Positions 18,935 through 27,768 of a DNA stretch of 64,000 nt are shown one piece after another. Numbering within the stretch: position 1 is the stretch's first letter; every line of letters begins with the position of its first letter. Position numbers and translations under genes: made by a program. The stretch lies in contig NZ_CP017562.2 in assembly GCF_001865575.2 (NCBI RefSeq), forward strand, positions 930,001-994,000, read 5' to 3'. The DNA is from Paraburkholderia sprentiae WSM5005 (lineage in GTDB: Bacteria; Pseudomonadota; Gammaproteobacteria; Burkholderiales; Burkholderiaceae). The notes under the pieces were generated by a model. The model made no database searches, was not told the DNA's origin, and saw only the letters and a program-made list of their open reading frames with translations.

Positions 18935-19483
18935 ATGGTACGGCAAAAGGATGGACAGAAATTCATCGGGGAAAGTCGCGCGCCCCGCGTACAGATCGAA
19001 TACGACGTCGAGGTTTACGGATCGCAGAAGAAGGTCGAGCTGCCGTTCGTCGCCGGCGTGATGGCGGATCTGTCCGGCGACAACGTCGAGCCGCTCGGCG
19101 CTGTCGAGGATCGGCGCTTCCAGGAAATCGGCGTCGAGAATTTCGACGAGCGCATGGCGCAGATCGCGCCGTCCCTGAGCTACCACGTCAAGAACGTGCT
19201 GACCAACGACGGCACGCTCATTCCGATCGACCTCACGTTCACGTCGATGGAGTCATTCGAGCCCGCGGCGGTCGTCAAGCGTATCCCCGAACTGTCGACG
19301 CTGCTGGAGGCACGCAACCGGCTCAAGGAACTGCTCACCTACATGGACGGCAAGGCCGCGGCGGAAGATCTCATTCATGAACTGCTGACGAATCCGCAAT
19401 GGACGGACCTCTCCGGCACTGATGCGCCGTCCGGCGATCAAGGCGAGAGTCTCGGACAACAAACGGACGCGGAGACGAAATGA
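18935..19483 (+). CDS. tssB: T6SS contractile sheath small subunit TssB
   Basis: A 182-aa VipA-like sheath subunit. Typical blocks are seen: ESRAPRVQIEYDVE near the N-terminus, LPFVAGVMADLSG, the ERRFQEI-like block (EDRRFQEIGVENF) and the C-terminal ARNRLKELLTYMDGK. TssB pairs with TssC to form the cytoplasmic sheath recycled by ClpV. ATG 18935 was chosen over the in-frame TTG at 18926 because the ribosome site AGAGGA (about 18919-18924) lies 10 bases before the ATG but almost touches the TTG. Its stop overlaps the tssC start. Confidence 0.95.
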   Translation: MVRQKDGQKFIGESRAPRVQIEYDVEVYGSQKKVELPFVAGVMADLSGDNVEPLGAVEDRRFQEIGVENFDERMAQIAPSLSYHVKNVLTNDGTLIPIDLTFTSMESFEPAAVVKRIPELSTLLEARNRLKELLTYMDGKAAAEDLIHELLTNPQWTDLSGTDAPSGDQGESLGQQTDAETK

Positions 19484-20991
19484 CCATGCAGCAGTTTGAC
19501 GCTTCGGCCGCGAAAGCGGTCGTCGAACGGCAGAACGTCGACGACGATCTGAAGGAAATCCTGCACCGTTCGTTCCGACCACGGACCAACGAAGCCGCCG
19601 AGGCCGTGCAGAATGCCGTCGGCACTTTGCTGACGCATGCGCGACGCAACAAGGTCGTCATTCATGAAGACGTCGCGCAGACCATCGAGCAACTCGTCGC
19701 CGAGCTGGACAGAAAAATTTCCGGCCAACTGACGCTGGTGCTGCACAACAAGCGATTCCAGAGTCTCGAAGGCGCGTGGCGCGGGTTGCACTATCTCGTG
19801 TCGAATACCGACACGAGCGAGAACCTGAAAATTCGCTACCTCAACGTGTCGAAAACGGATCTCGGCAAGACGCTGCGGCGCTTCAAAGGCGTCGTGCGGG
19901 ATCAAAGTCCCATTTTCAAAATGATCTACGAACAGGAGTACGGCCAGTTCGGCGGCGAGCCGTTCGCCTGCCTGATCGGCGACTACCAGTTCGATCACAG
20001 CATGCAGGACGTGTCGATCCTGACCGAGATATCGAAGATCGCCGCGGCCGCGCACGCGCCGTTTATCGCGGCCGCCGCGCCGGGCCTGCTGCAGATGGAC
20101 GACTGGAGCGAGCTGTCGAATCCGCGCGATGTGTCGAAGATCTTCACGTCGACGGAATATGCATCGTGGCGGCGTCTGCGCGAAAGCAACGACTCACGCT
20201 ATCTGGCGCTCACGCTGCCGCGCTTTCTCGCGCGCGTTCCGTACGGCGCCGCGACGCAGTCGGTCGAAGAGTTCGGCTTCGAGGAAAAAGTCGATTCGAC
20301 GCGATCGGAAGATTTTTGCTGGGCCAATTCGGCCTATGCGATGGGCGTCAACATTACCCGCGCTTTCAAGACATACGGCTGGTGCACCAAGATTCGCGGT
20401 GTCGAGTCGGGGGGAGCGGTCGAGGTGCTGCCGAAGTTCATGCTGCCGTCGCAGGACCGCGAGGTCGACTTGCACTGTCCGACCGAAATCGCCATCTCGG
20501 ACCGGCGCGAGCACGAGTTGTCCGAGTCCGGCCTGATGCCGCTCGTGTACCGCAAGAACTCGGATACCGCGGCGTTCATCGGCGCGAAGACCGTGCATCG
20601 TCCCGCGGTTTACGAGGACGACGATGCAACGGCGAACGCGAATCTGTCGTCGCGTCTGCCTTATATCTTCGCGACCTGTCGTTTCGCGCATTACCTGAAG
20701 TGCATCGTGCGCGACAAGATCGGTTCGTTCAAGTCGGCCGAAGACACGCAGCGCTGGCTCAACGACTGGCTGATGAATTACGTGGACGGCGACCCGAGCA
20801 TATCGAGCGAAGTCACGAAGTCGCAGCGTCCACTGTCGGCCGCGGAGGTCGTCGTCGACGAGATCGCGGAAAACCCCGGCTACTACCGCGCGCAGTTTTT
20901 CCTGCGCCCTCACTTTCAACTGGAGGGTTTGACCGTTTCCCTCCGATTGGTTTCGAAGCTTCCGTCGACGCGGCAAGAGGCGGCGACCTGA
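19480..20991 (+). CDS. tssC: T6SS contractile sheath large subunit TssC
   Basis: A 503-aa VipB-like sheath subunit of normal length. Recognisable blocks are SLEGAWRGLHYLVSNT, PFACLIGDYQFDHS, LPRFLARVPYGAAT, FCWANSAYAMGVNI and the C-terminal ENPGYYRAQFFLRPHFQLEG. It forms the bulk of the contractile sheath with TssB. The ATG overlaps the tssB TGA by four bases (coupling to a near 1:1 ratio); a second in-frame ATG lies two codons later. It is followed by 138 bases before hcp. Confidence 0.97.
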   Translation: MTMQQFDASAAKAVVERQNVDDDLKEILHRSFRPRTNEAAEAVQNAVGTLLTHARRNKVVIHEDVAQTIEQLVAELDRKISGQLTLVLHNKRFQSLEGAWRGLHYLVSNTDTSENLKIRYLNVSKTDLGKTLRRFKGVVRDQSPIFKMIYEQEYGQFGGEPFACLIGDYQFDHSMQDVSILTEISKIAAAAHAPFIAAAAPGLLQMDDWSELSNPRDVSKIFTSTEYASWRRLRESNDSRYLALTLPRFLARVPYGAATQSVEEFGFEEKVDSTRSEDFCWANSAYAMGVNITRAFKTYGWCTKIRGVESGGAVEVLPKFMLPSQDREVDLHCPTEIAISDRREHELSESGLMPLVYRKNSDTAAFIGAKTVHRPAVYEDDDATANANLSSRLPYIFATCRFAHYLKCIVRDKIGSFKSAEDTQRWLNDWLMNYVDGDPSISSEVTKSQRPLSAAEVVVDEIAENPGYYRAQFFLRPHFQLEGLTVSLRLVSKLPSTRQEAAT

Positions 20992-21129
20992 GCCGTCACT
21001 GTCGGGCCGGTTGCGGCGCCGCCTGAAGCAGGGGGCTCGAAGCGTCGTGGGTTGGCGTCGACCCGTTCCGCGACGGAATCCATAGCGGTCTTTTAGATGT
21101 AGTCCTGTTATGAATAAGGAGTTCGTGTC

Positions 21130-21657
21130 ATGGCAAATGCGTTGGTTGATTACTTCTTGCAGATCGATGGTGTCGAGGGCGAGTCGACCGATCAGCAATA
21201 CCCGGGTCTGATCCAGATCCAGAGCTGGCAGTGGGCGGAAGAGAACTCGGGTCGCTGGGGTTTCGGCAGCGGTGGCGGGGCCGGCAAGGTCGAGATGAAG
21301 GACTTCGAGTTTCGCATGGTGTCGAACAAGGCCTCGCCGAAGCTGTTCCTGATGTGCGCGACGGGCGAGCACATTTCGAGCGCGAAGCTGATTTGCCGCA
21401 AATCCGGCAAGGGTCAGCAGGACTTCCTGACGATCTCGTTCGGCAGCGGTCTGGTGTCGTCGTTCCGCACGCTCGGCAACATGCCGATTACGCAGCTCGG
21501 TCATGGCAGCGGCGAAATTGACGGCGTGCTGCCGACAGACGAGATCCGGATCAACTTCGCCCGGATCGAGTTCGAGTACCGCGAGCAGCGCAACGACGGC
21601 GCGATGGGCGCGGTGATCAAGGCTGGCTACGACCTCAAGCTGAACGCGCCGATCTGA
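21130..21657 (+). CDS. hcp: T6SS inner-tube protein Hcp (TssD)
   Basis: A 175-aa Hcp. The start ANALVDYFLQIDGVEGES, the SWQWAEENSG strand and the KLFLMCATGEH block are typical; hexamers stack into the secreted tube. It is preceded by a strong ribosome site AAGGAG (about 21116-21121). The 138-base leader before it is the longest gap among the sheath and baseplate genes, allowing a separate promoter. A 10-bp perfect hairpin follows the gene (21693-21719). Both features fit the need for far more Hcp than baseplate protein. Confidence 0.95.
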   Translation: MANALVDYFLQIDGVEGESTDQQYPGLIQIQSWQWAEENSGRWGFGSGGGAGKVEMKDFEFRMVSNKASPKLFLMCATGEHISSAKLICRKSGKGQQDFLTISFGSGLVSSFRTLGNMPITQLGHGSGEIDGVLPTDEIRINFARIEFEYREQRNDGAMGAVIKAGYDLKLNAPI

Positions 21658-21692
21658 TCGGGCGGCAGGTTCCAGTTTCTGGCTACTTGGAC

Positions 21693-21719
21693 AGTGTTGT
21701 GGCCTCGCGCCACAACACT
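21693..21719 (+). terminator. Hairpin between hcp and tssE
   Basis: A perfect 10-bp stem (AGTGTTGTGG with CCACAACACT) around a 7-base loop lies 35 bases after the hcp stop and 14 before the tssE start codon. No T-run follows, so it is more likely a partial attenuator or an mRNA 3' stabiliser than a full terminator, consistent with differential expression of hcp. Confidence 0.5.
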
Positions 21720-21733
21720 CGGGGAATACGCAC

Positions 21734-22165
21734 GTGAGCGATCTTCAACTCTATAACCGGCTGTCCAGACGGATTCGTCGTCATTCGCTCGAGGAGGTCG
21801 TTGCCGACCATCTCGTCGACCTGATGAATCATGCGATCCGCGGCGCGCGAATGCCCGTCGCGCACGACAGTCCGGCCGCGCACTCGGTACTGAACTTCGG
21901 CTGCCCGCCGATGCGGGAGGCGGGTGTGACGAAGATCGATCCATCCCATGTGGCCGCCCACATCTGCGAGGTGATCCGCCGCTTCGAGCCACGCGTCGCG
22001 CCCGGCAGCACGACGGTCAGCGCCCGAACGGAGAATCGTCGGCGGCTGCCGCAGACAATCTGCTTCGACGTGGCGATGAAAGCGCGAGCCGACGGTTCGG
22101 CGCTCAACGCGAGCCTGGCGCTCGACTATCTGAGCGGCTATTTCAGCCTCGCGGACCAGCAATGA
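21734..22165 (+). CDS. tssE: T6SS baseplate subunit TssE (gp25-like)
   Basis: A 143-aa GPW/gp25-family baseplate protein. It has RRIRRHS, the central SVLNFGCPP block, and a C-terminal half with V-R-A-like strands. The usual EPRL motif is seen only in the altered form RRFEPRVAPG. It starts with GTG at 21734, 14 bases after the hairpin that follows hcp. TssE initiates sheath polymerisation at the baseplate. The sequence is somewhat diverged from the classic 'NYGLPD' version. The tssF start follows 13 bases after its stop. Confidence 0.87.
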   Translation: MSDLQLYNRLSRRIRRHSLEEVVADHLVDLMNHAIRGARMPVAHDSPAAHSVLNFGCPPMREAGVTKIDPSHVAAHICEVIRRFEPRVAPGSTTVSARTENRRRLPQTICFDVAMKARADGSALNASLALDYLSGYFSLADQQ

Positions 22166-22178
22166 ACAGCGCCCGGCC

Positions 22179-24041
22179 ATGAACTTCCTCGACCACTACA
22201 ACGACGAGCTACGCCAGTTGCGCGACTCGGGCGCCCGTTTCGCGAGGGAGCACCCGCAGGTTGCGTCGGCGCTCGGGCTGCACCCGGACGCCGTCACCGA
22301 TCCGTTCGTCGAGCGGCTGCTCGAAGGCGTCGCGTATCTCTCGGCGCGCGTGCATAGGCGCCTCGATCGCGAATGCGCCGAGTTCGCCCAGCAGGCGCTG
22401 GAACGGATCTGCCCGCTCTATACGGCGTCGACACCCGCGATTTCGACGTTCGCGTTTCATCCGGACGTGAGCTCGCCCGACGCGTTTCGCGGCAACACGC
22501 TGCCGCGCGGCTCGCTCGTTGCCGCCTATTTGCCGGGGCGCAAGCAGCCCGTGATGTTCTCGACGGCACGCAGCGTCACGCTGCTGCCGCTGCGTCTCGG
22601 CTCGGTCGAATGCAGTCGCGGCATCACCGGCGTGCCGTTGTTGCTGTCGCAGCGGCTTGCGTCGTCGGCGGCCGTGTTGCGCTTCAGGTTCGAGCTCGAG
22701 GGCGGCGCATCGGTGGCCGATCTGTCGCGTGAACGCGAGGGATTCGCGCCGCTGCATCTGAGTCTCGCGGGCGACTTGCCGCGCGCCTATGCGCTGCATC
22801 GCGCACTCCTTGCGGACACCACCGCGTGGTTCGCGCTGGTATCCACGAATCGCGGCGACGAAGTGCTGACGCTGCCGATGTCTGGCATCCGGCTATCCGG
22901 CGTCGATGCCGCGGACGCGTTGCTGCCCGAAACGTTCGGTGGACTGCCGGGCCTGCGTCTGCTGCGCGAGTATTTCGCGCAGCCGACCCATCTGCTCGGT
23001 GTCTACCTCGATGCCCTGGCGGCAATCGCGGCCAAGGCGCCCACCGCGCGTGCGTTCGAACTGTTTTTTGCGTTGCATGGCGCGCCCGGCGATCTGATCG
23101 GCGACGTCGACGCGAGCCAGTTCAGGTTGTTCGCGACACCGGCGATCAATCTGTATTCCAAACGGTTCGATCCGGTGCCTTACGACGCGAATCAGCCCGA
23201 GCAATGGATTCCGGTCGACCGGATGCGGCCCGCCGCGCACCATCTGTGGGCGCTGAGCGAGGTCTCGGTGTGCGAGCGCAGCGGCCGCGCGCACCGCGCG
23301 CGCTCGGTGCTGGAGACGGCCGGCTGCGACGGCGAGGCAAGCGCGATCCGCTACGGGATGCGGCGCGAGGAAACGCTACCCGGCGGCGGTGCGCGCCCTG
23401 AACGCCCCGATCCGCTCGCGAGCCACGATCTCATCGCGATCTCTGTGGCCGACGACGCGCTGGAGCCGGACGATATCGCGACGATCACAGGCCGCGCGCT
23501 CGTCGCGGATCGCGACTGGCGTCCGGGCGCGCTGCTCGATGCGGAGTTGCAACTGCTCGATCCGGCCGCCGTGAGACGCGTGGAGTGCCTGTGGCCCGCG
23601 AGCGCGCCGCGCGCGCGGCCGGGCATCGAAGCCTGCTGGGAGGCGGTGTCGCATATCGGCCGCAATCCGCTCGCGCTGCGCGCCCCGCAGCGGCAGGACG
23701 TGACGACGCGCATCGTCGAGCTGCTGCTGCTCGCGAGCGATGCGCACGGAACGCTCGACCGCCAGCGGCTCGATAGCCTGCGCTCGGTCGAGTTGCACTC
23801 GCGCTTCGTCGCCGCCGGACGTACGGTGCCGACCGCGCTGGTGCGCGCGACCCACGTCGAAATCGACATTGCACAAGCGCTGCACGCGGATCGCGGCGGC
23901 TGGCTGTTCGGGCGGCTGCTCGCGCAGGCATTGGCGGAGTCGGCAACGCTTAACGACGGCGTCGAGATCGTCGTGCGTCTCGATGGCGAAGCCATCAGCA
24001 CACACGTCAACACGGCCACGAGCGACGGGACACTGCAATGA
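22179..24041 (+). CDS. tssF: T6SS baseplate subunit TssF
   Basis: A 620-aa VasA/ImpG homologue of normal length. The N-terminus FLDHYNDELRQLRDSGARFA, followed by PDAVTDPFVERLLEGVAYLSARV and YPLYTASTPAISTF-like sequence, is diagnostic. A middle NLYSKRFDPV and a C-terminal segment with HVEIDIAQAL and GWLFGRLLAQAL complete the pattern. TssF forms the wedge with TssG, TssE and TssK. It overlaps tssG by four bases. Confidence 0.95.
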   Translation: MNFLDHYNDELRQLRDSGARFAREHPQVASALGLHPDAVTDPFVERLLEGVAYLSARVHRRLDRECAEFAQQALERICPLYTASTPAISTFAFHPDVSSPDAFRGNTLPRGSLVAAYLPGRKQPVMFSTARSVTLLPLRLGSVECSRGITGVPLLLSQRLASSAAVLRFRFELEGGASVADLSREREGFAPLHLSLAGDLPRAYALHRALLADTTAWFALVSTNRGDEVLTLPMSGIRLSGVDAADALLPETFGGLPGLRLLREYFAQPTHLLGVYLDALAAIAAKAPTARAFELFFALHGAPGDLIGDVDASQFRLFATPAINLYSKRFDPVPYDANQPEQWIPVDRMRPAAHHLWALSEVSVCERSGRAHRARSVLETAGCDGEASAIRYGMRREETLPGGGARPERPDPLASHDLIAISVADDALEPDDIATITGRALVADRDWRPGALLDAELQLLDPAAVRRVECLWPASAPRARPGIEACWEAVSHIGRNPLALRAPQRQDVTTRIVELLLLASDAHGTLDRQRLDSLRSVELHSRFVAAGRTVPTALVRATHVEIDIAQALHADRGGWLFGRLLAQALAESATLNDGVEIVVRLDGEAISTHVNTATSDGTLQ

Positions 24042-25027
24042 AGACGCTCGAACGCGTGACGAAGACGTTGAGCGCGCGCTGCACGTTCTTCGAATTGATG
24101 CGGCGTGTCGAGGCGCTGCAGCGCCGCCACGGCACGCGTGCGACCCGCAAGCGACGCATGCCGACGTGGCTGCGCATCGAGCAGCCGGCGGCAATGCATT
24201 TCGCAGGCACCGAGGTCGAGCGCGTGCATGCCGAACTGCCGCAGTTCGCCGAAGACGGCGACGGTGCGCAGGTCACGGTGATTCAACGCTACTTCGGGCT
24301 GTTCGCGCCGTATGGGCCGCTGCCTTTGCACGTGACCGAGCACGCGATGCAGGAAAAGCGCTTCGAGCGCAACGCGGCGTTCGAGCGCTTCATCAACGTC
24401 GCGTGCGGCGAACTCGCGTGGCTGCACTACACGGCATGGTCGTCGATGCATCCGGTGCTCGGCTACGAGCGCGTACGCCATCCGTTCGTCGAGCGCGTGA
24501 CCGCGCTTGCCGACGCGCGCCGGGCTTCGACGGTCGACGCCGAGCCGTTCGCGGACCACGCGCTCGCCTGCCGGCGAGCGTTTCCCGGCCTGTATTGCGC
24601 GCCGCGCCGCTCGCTCGCCGATCTACAGCGGATGCTCGCCGCGTACTTCGGTGTGCCGCTGCGGGTCGTGCCGCGGCATGGCCGCTGGATTCCGGTGGCA
24701 GCCGCGGCGAGCGAGGCGCGGCGGCTCGGCGGATGGCGGCTCGGCGCGCGGATCTGGGATGTGCAGTACTCGGCCGAGATCGTGATCGGGCCGCTCGAGG
24801 CGGACGGATTTCAGCGGTGGCAACGCCGCGCGGCGGCCGTTCTGGCGATGTCCGCCGTGGTGACGGATTTCGTCGACGGACGCATCGATCCGGTCATCAA
24901 GGTTCAGGTGCGGACACGACCTGAACTCGCAGGCCGCATCGGGCGCATGCGGGTCGGGGTCGACGCGTGGTCGCGGCCGGATCGCGCGCTGCGCACCCTG
25001 ACTGTCTATGAATCTTTTCGGGACTAG
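24038..25027 (+). CDS. tssG: T6SS baseplate subunit TssG
   Basis: A 329-aa ImpH/VasB homologue. Signature blocks are FFELMRRVEALQRRHG, YFGLFAPYGPLPLHVTEHAM and RFERNAAFERFINVA. The YFGL-x-G-x-x-GPLP element is the usual baseplate-binding loop. It binds TssF and TssK in the wedge. The ATG overlaps the tssF stop; its own stop lies 2 bases before the GTG start of clpV, so the four genes tssE to clpV read as one coupled unit. Confidence 0.94.
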   Translation: MKTLERVTKTLSARCTFFELMRRVEALQRRHGTRATRKRRMPTWLRIEQPAAMHFAGTEVERVHAELPQFAEDGDGAQVTVIQRYFGLFAPYGPLPLHVTEHAMQEKRFERNAAFERFINVACGELAWLHYTAWSSMHPVLGYERVRHPFVERVTALADARRASTVDAEPFADHALACRRAFPGLYCAPRRSLADLQRMLAAYFGVPLRVVPRHGRWIPVAAAASEARRLGGWRLGARIWDVQYSAEIVIGPLEADGFQRWQRRAAAVLAMSAVVTDFVDGRIDPVIKVQVRTRPELAGRIGRMRVGVDAWSRPDRALRTLTVYESFRD

Positions 25028-25029
25028 AC

Positions 25030-27768
25030 GTGAATCGCGAACGCATATTCAACTGCCTCGGCCGCACCCCCTATGCGGCCCTCGTCGACGCCACGGCGCT
25101 TGGCCGATCGCGCCGGCACACCTTCGTCGACCTCGATCACTGGGCGCTGTGTCTGTTGCAGCGCGAGCAGAGCGATGTTGCGCGGCTCTTCGAGCAGTTC
25201 GGCTCCGATGTCGGTGAAGTCAAGCGCCGGATGGAGAAGGCGCTCGACGGTTTCGACATCGGCGGCGATTCGCTGCGTGACATCTCGGGCGCGCTGGAGC
25301 GCAGCGTCGGGCCGGCCGTCGTGTGGAGTCAGATCGCGGCGAGTGCGGGCAAGGTTCGCTCCGGGCACCTGTTGCTCGCGTGGCTCGATGACGATCTGAC
25401 GCGCCGCTGGCTGCAGCAGCGCGCTCCGAACGCCATTGCATCGGTTGCGCTCGACGAAGTGGTCACGCGCTACGAGGAACTGGCGGCGGGATGGCCGGAA
25501 GCGGGCGACGCGCCTGCCGCCGCGGGCGGCAGTGACGGGCCCGGCGAAGCCGAAGCGGTCACGACGCTCGACGCGCTCGCGAAGTGGGCGACGTGTCTGA
25601 CCGGGCAGGCCGCGCGTGGCGAGCTCGATCCGGTCGTCGGCCGCGACGACGAGCTGCGCACGGTGATCGACATCCTGTCGCGCCGCCGCCAGAACAATCC
25701 GATCCTCGTTGGTGAGGCGGGCGTCGGCAAGACTGCCGTGGTCGAGGCGCTGGCGCAACGGATCGATGCGGGCGCGGTGCCACCCGGACTGATCGGCGCG
25801 CAGGTGTGGACGCTCGACCTCGCGCGGATGCAGGCCGGCGCGGGCGTGCGCGGCGAATTCGAGCAACGGCTCAAGTCGCTGATCGATGCAGTGATCGCCG
25901 CCCCAGACCCGATCATTCTGTTCTGCGACGAGACGCACACGCTGATCGGCGCGGGCGGCGCGGCTGGCACCGGCGACGCGGCGAACCTGATCAAGCCGAT
26001 GCTCGCGCGCGGTCAACTGCGGATGGTCGCCGCGACCACCTGGTCGGAATACAAGCAGTACATCGAGCCGGACGCGGCGCTGGTGCGGCGCTTCCAGGCG
26101 GTGCCCGTCGACGAGCCCGGCGACGACGCAGCCGTGGACATGCTGCGCACGATCGCGCCGCGCTTCGCGCGGCATCACCGGGTGCGCATCGTCGATTCGG
26201 CGCTGCGCGGCGCGGTCGAACTGTCGCGGCGCTATCTGCCGGCGCGGCAGTTGCCGGACAAGGCGATCAGCCTGCTCGACACCGCGTGCGCGCGTGTCGC
26301 GATGAGCCAGAGCTGTGCGCCCGCCGAGCTCGAACGACTGCGGCACGAGGCGTTCGCGGTGGGGCAGACGCTCGACTGGCGCGCCAGCGATCGCCGGCTG
26401 GGCGTGCGCACGCCGGGCGACGAGGCCGAACTCGCAGAGCGCAAGGCGAGCCTTGCCGAGCAGGCGGCGACGCTCGAAACGGTCGTCGCGGCGCAGCGGG
26501 ACGAGGTGCGCGGATGGCTTGCGAGTTTGACCGACGAAGTTCCCGCGCCGGCCGACGGCGATGGAGGCTGCGACGACAACGACAACAACAACGACACCGA
26601 CAGCGCCGCGCTCGCCGCGCGCATGGGTGCAAATCGCTGGGTGCGTCCGTGGGTCGACGAACACGTCGTGGCGGAAGTGCTCGCCGAGTGGACGGGCGTG
26701 CCCGTGGCGCAGCTCGGGCAGGACGACGCGCAGCGCGTCGTCGAGCTGGAGCGTGCGCTGAATGCGGCGATCCACGGGCAGGTAGGCGCGATGCGCTCGA
26801 TCGCGCAGGCGCTGCAGGTGTCGCATTCGGGGCTCAACGATCCGCGCCGGCCGCTCGGCGTGATGCTGCTCGCCGGCCCGACCGGCACCGGCAAGAGTCA
26901 GGCCGCGGCAAAGCTCGCCGAGATCCTCTTCGGCGGCGAGCGCAATCTGATCCAGTTCAACATGAACGAATTCCAGGAGGCGCACACGGTGTCGACGCTG
27001 AAGGGTGCGCCGCCCGGCTACGTCGGCTACGGCAAGGGCGGCCGCCTGACCGAGGCGGTGCGCAAGAAGCCTTACAGCGTGCTGCTTCTCGATGAATTCG
27101 ACCGCGCGCATCCGGACATCCACGAAGTGTTCTACCAGGTCTTCGATCAGGGCTGGATGGAGGACGGCGAAGGTCGCCGGATCAGCTTCCGTCATTGCCT
27201 GATCCTGCTGACGAGCAATCTTGGCGACGTCGAAATCGAAGCGGCGTGCAAGGCCGATCCTCTGAGCTCGCAGGCGCAGCTCGACAAGCTCGTCGGCGAG
27301 CGGCTGCAAGGGCGTTTCTCGCCGGCGCTGCTCGCGCGGATTCAGCTCGTCGCGTTCCGCCCGCTCGATGTCGACGCGTTGACCGGCATCGCGACCCAGG
27401 CGCTCGACGAGCTCGGCGAGCGCCTCGCGGACAACGACCTGCAATGGCGCGTCGACGACGAGGTCGCCGCCTGGATTGCCCGCGCGCTGTCGCGGCATCC
27501 GGCGAATGGTCGCGCGGTGCGCGATCTGCTGCGTCAGCACGTGACGCCTGCCGTCGCGCGCGGCGTACTCGCCGCGCGAGCGGAAGGACGCGCGCTGAAG
27601 ACGGTGCGGCTCTCCGCGCGCGACAAGCTGTCGCTCGTGTTCGACGAGGACGCGTGGGAATTGAGTGCAGCCGACGCACCGACCCTCGACGCGCAGCAGG
27701 CCGCTGGGCGGCCGGACGACATCCATTCGGCGGATGCCGGCACAACGCGAGAACCGTCATGCGCCTGA
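25030..27768 (+). CDS. tssH: T6SS sheath-recycling AAA+ ATPase ClpV (TssH)
   Basis: A 912-aa ClpB-type unfoldase. It has an N-terminal Clp domain (about 10-150), AAA1 with Walker A GEAGVGKT (228-235) and Walker B residues D300-E301, and AAA2 with Walker A GPTGTGKS (616-623) and Walker B D688-E689. It pulls apart the contracted TssB/C sheath. Oddities: the AAA1 Walker B reads FCDETH rather than the usual IDEAH, AAA2 ends in Ser rather than Thr, and an Asp/Asn-rich run (about 511-527) sits in the middle domain. It starts with GTG, 2 bases after tssG, and its last codons overlap the start of the first vgrG by 10 bases. Confidence 0.95.
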   Translation: MNRERIFNCLGRTPYAALVDATALGRSRRHTFVDLDHWALCLLQREQSDVARLFEQFGSDVGEVKRRMEKALDGFDIGGDSLRDISGALERSVGPAVVWSQIAASAGKVRSGHLLLAWLDDDLTRRWLQQRAPNAIASVALDEVVTRYEELAAGWPEAGDAPAAAGGSDGPGEAEAVTTLDALAKWATCLTGQAARGELDPVVGRDDELRTVIDILSRRRQNNPILVGEAGVGKTAVVEALAQRIDAGAVPPGLIGAQVWTLDLARMQAGAGVRGEFEQRLKSLIDAVIAAPDPIILFCDETHTLIGAGGAAGTGDAANLIKPMLARGQLRMVAATTWSEYKQYIEPDAALVRRFQAVPVDEPGDDAAVDMLRTIAPRFARHHRVRIVDSALRGAVELSRRYLPARQLPDKAISLLDTACARVAMSQSCAPAELERLRHEAFAVGQTLDWRASDRRLGVRTPGDEAELAERKASLAEQAATLETVVAAQRDEVRGWLASLTDEVPAPADGDGGCDDNDNNNDTDSAALAARMGANRWVRPWVDEHVVAEVLAEWTGVPVAQLGQDDAQRVVELERALNAAIHGQVGAMRSIAQALQVSHSGLNDPRRPLGVMLLAGPTGTGKSQAAAKLAEILFGGERNLIQFNMNEFQEAHTVSTLKGAPPGYVGYGKGGRLTEAVRKKPYSVLLLDEFDRAHPDIHEVFYQVFDQGWMEDGEGRRISFRHCLILLTSNLGDVEIEAACKADPLSSQAQLDKLVGERLQGRFSPALLARIQLVAFRPLDVDALTGIATQALDELGERLADNDLQWRVDDEVAAWIARALSRHPANGRAVRDLLRQHVTPAVARGVLAARAEGRALKTVRLSARDKLSLVFDEDAWELSAADAPTLDAQQAAGRPDDIHSADAGTTREPSCA

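Noticed and set aside
25024..27726. A 900-residue open frame antisense to clpV
   Set aside because: Arg/His/Gln-rich without any domain, and a mirror of GC-biased codons in clpV. The sense strand encodes a complete AAA+ protein.
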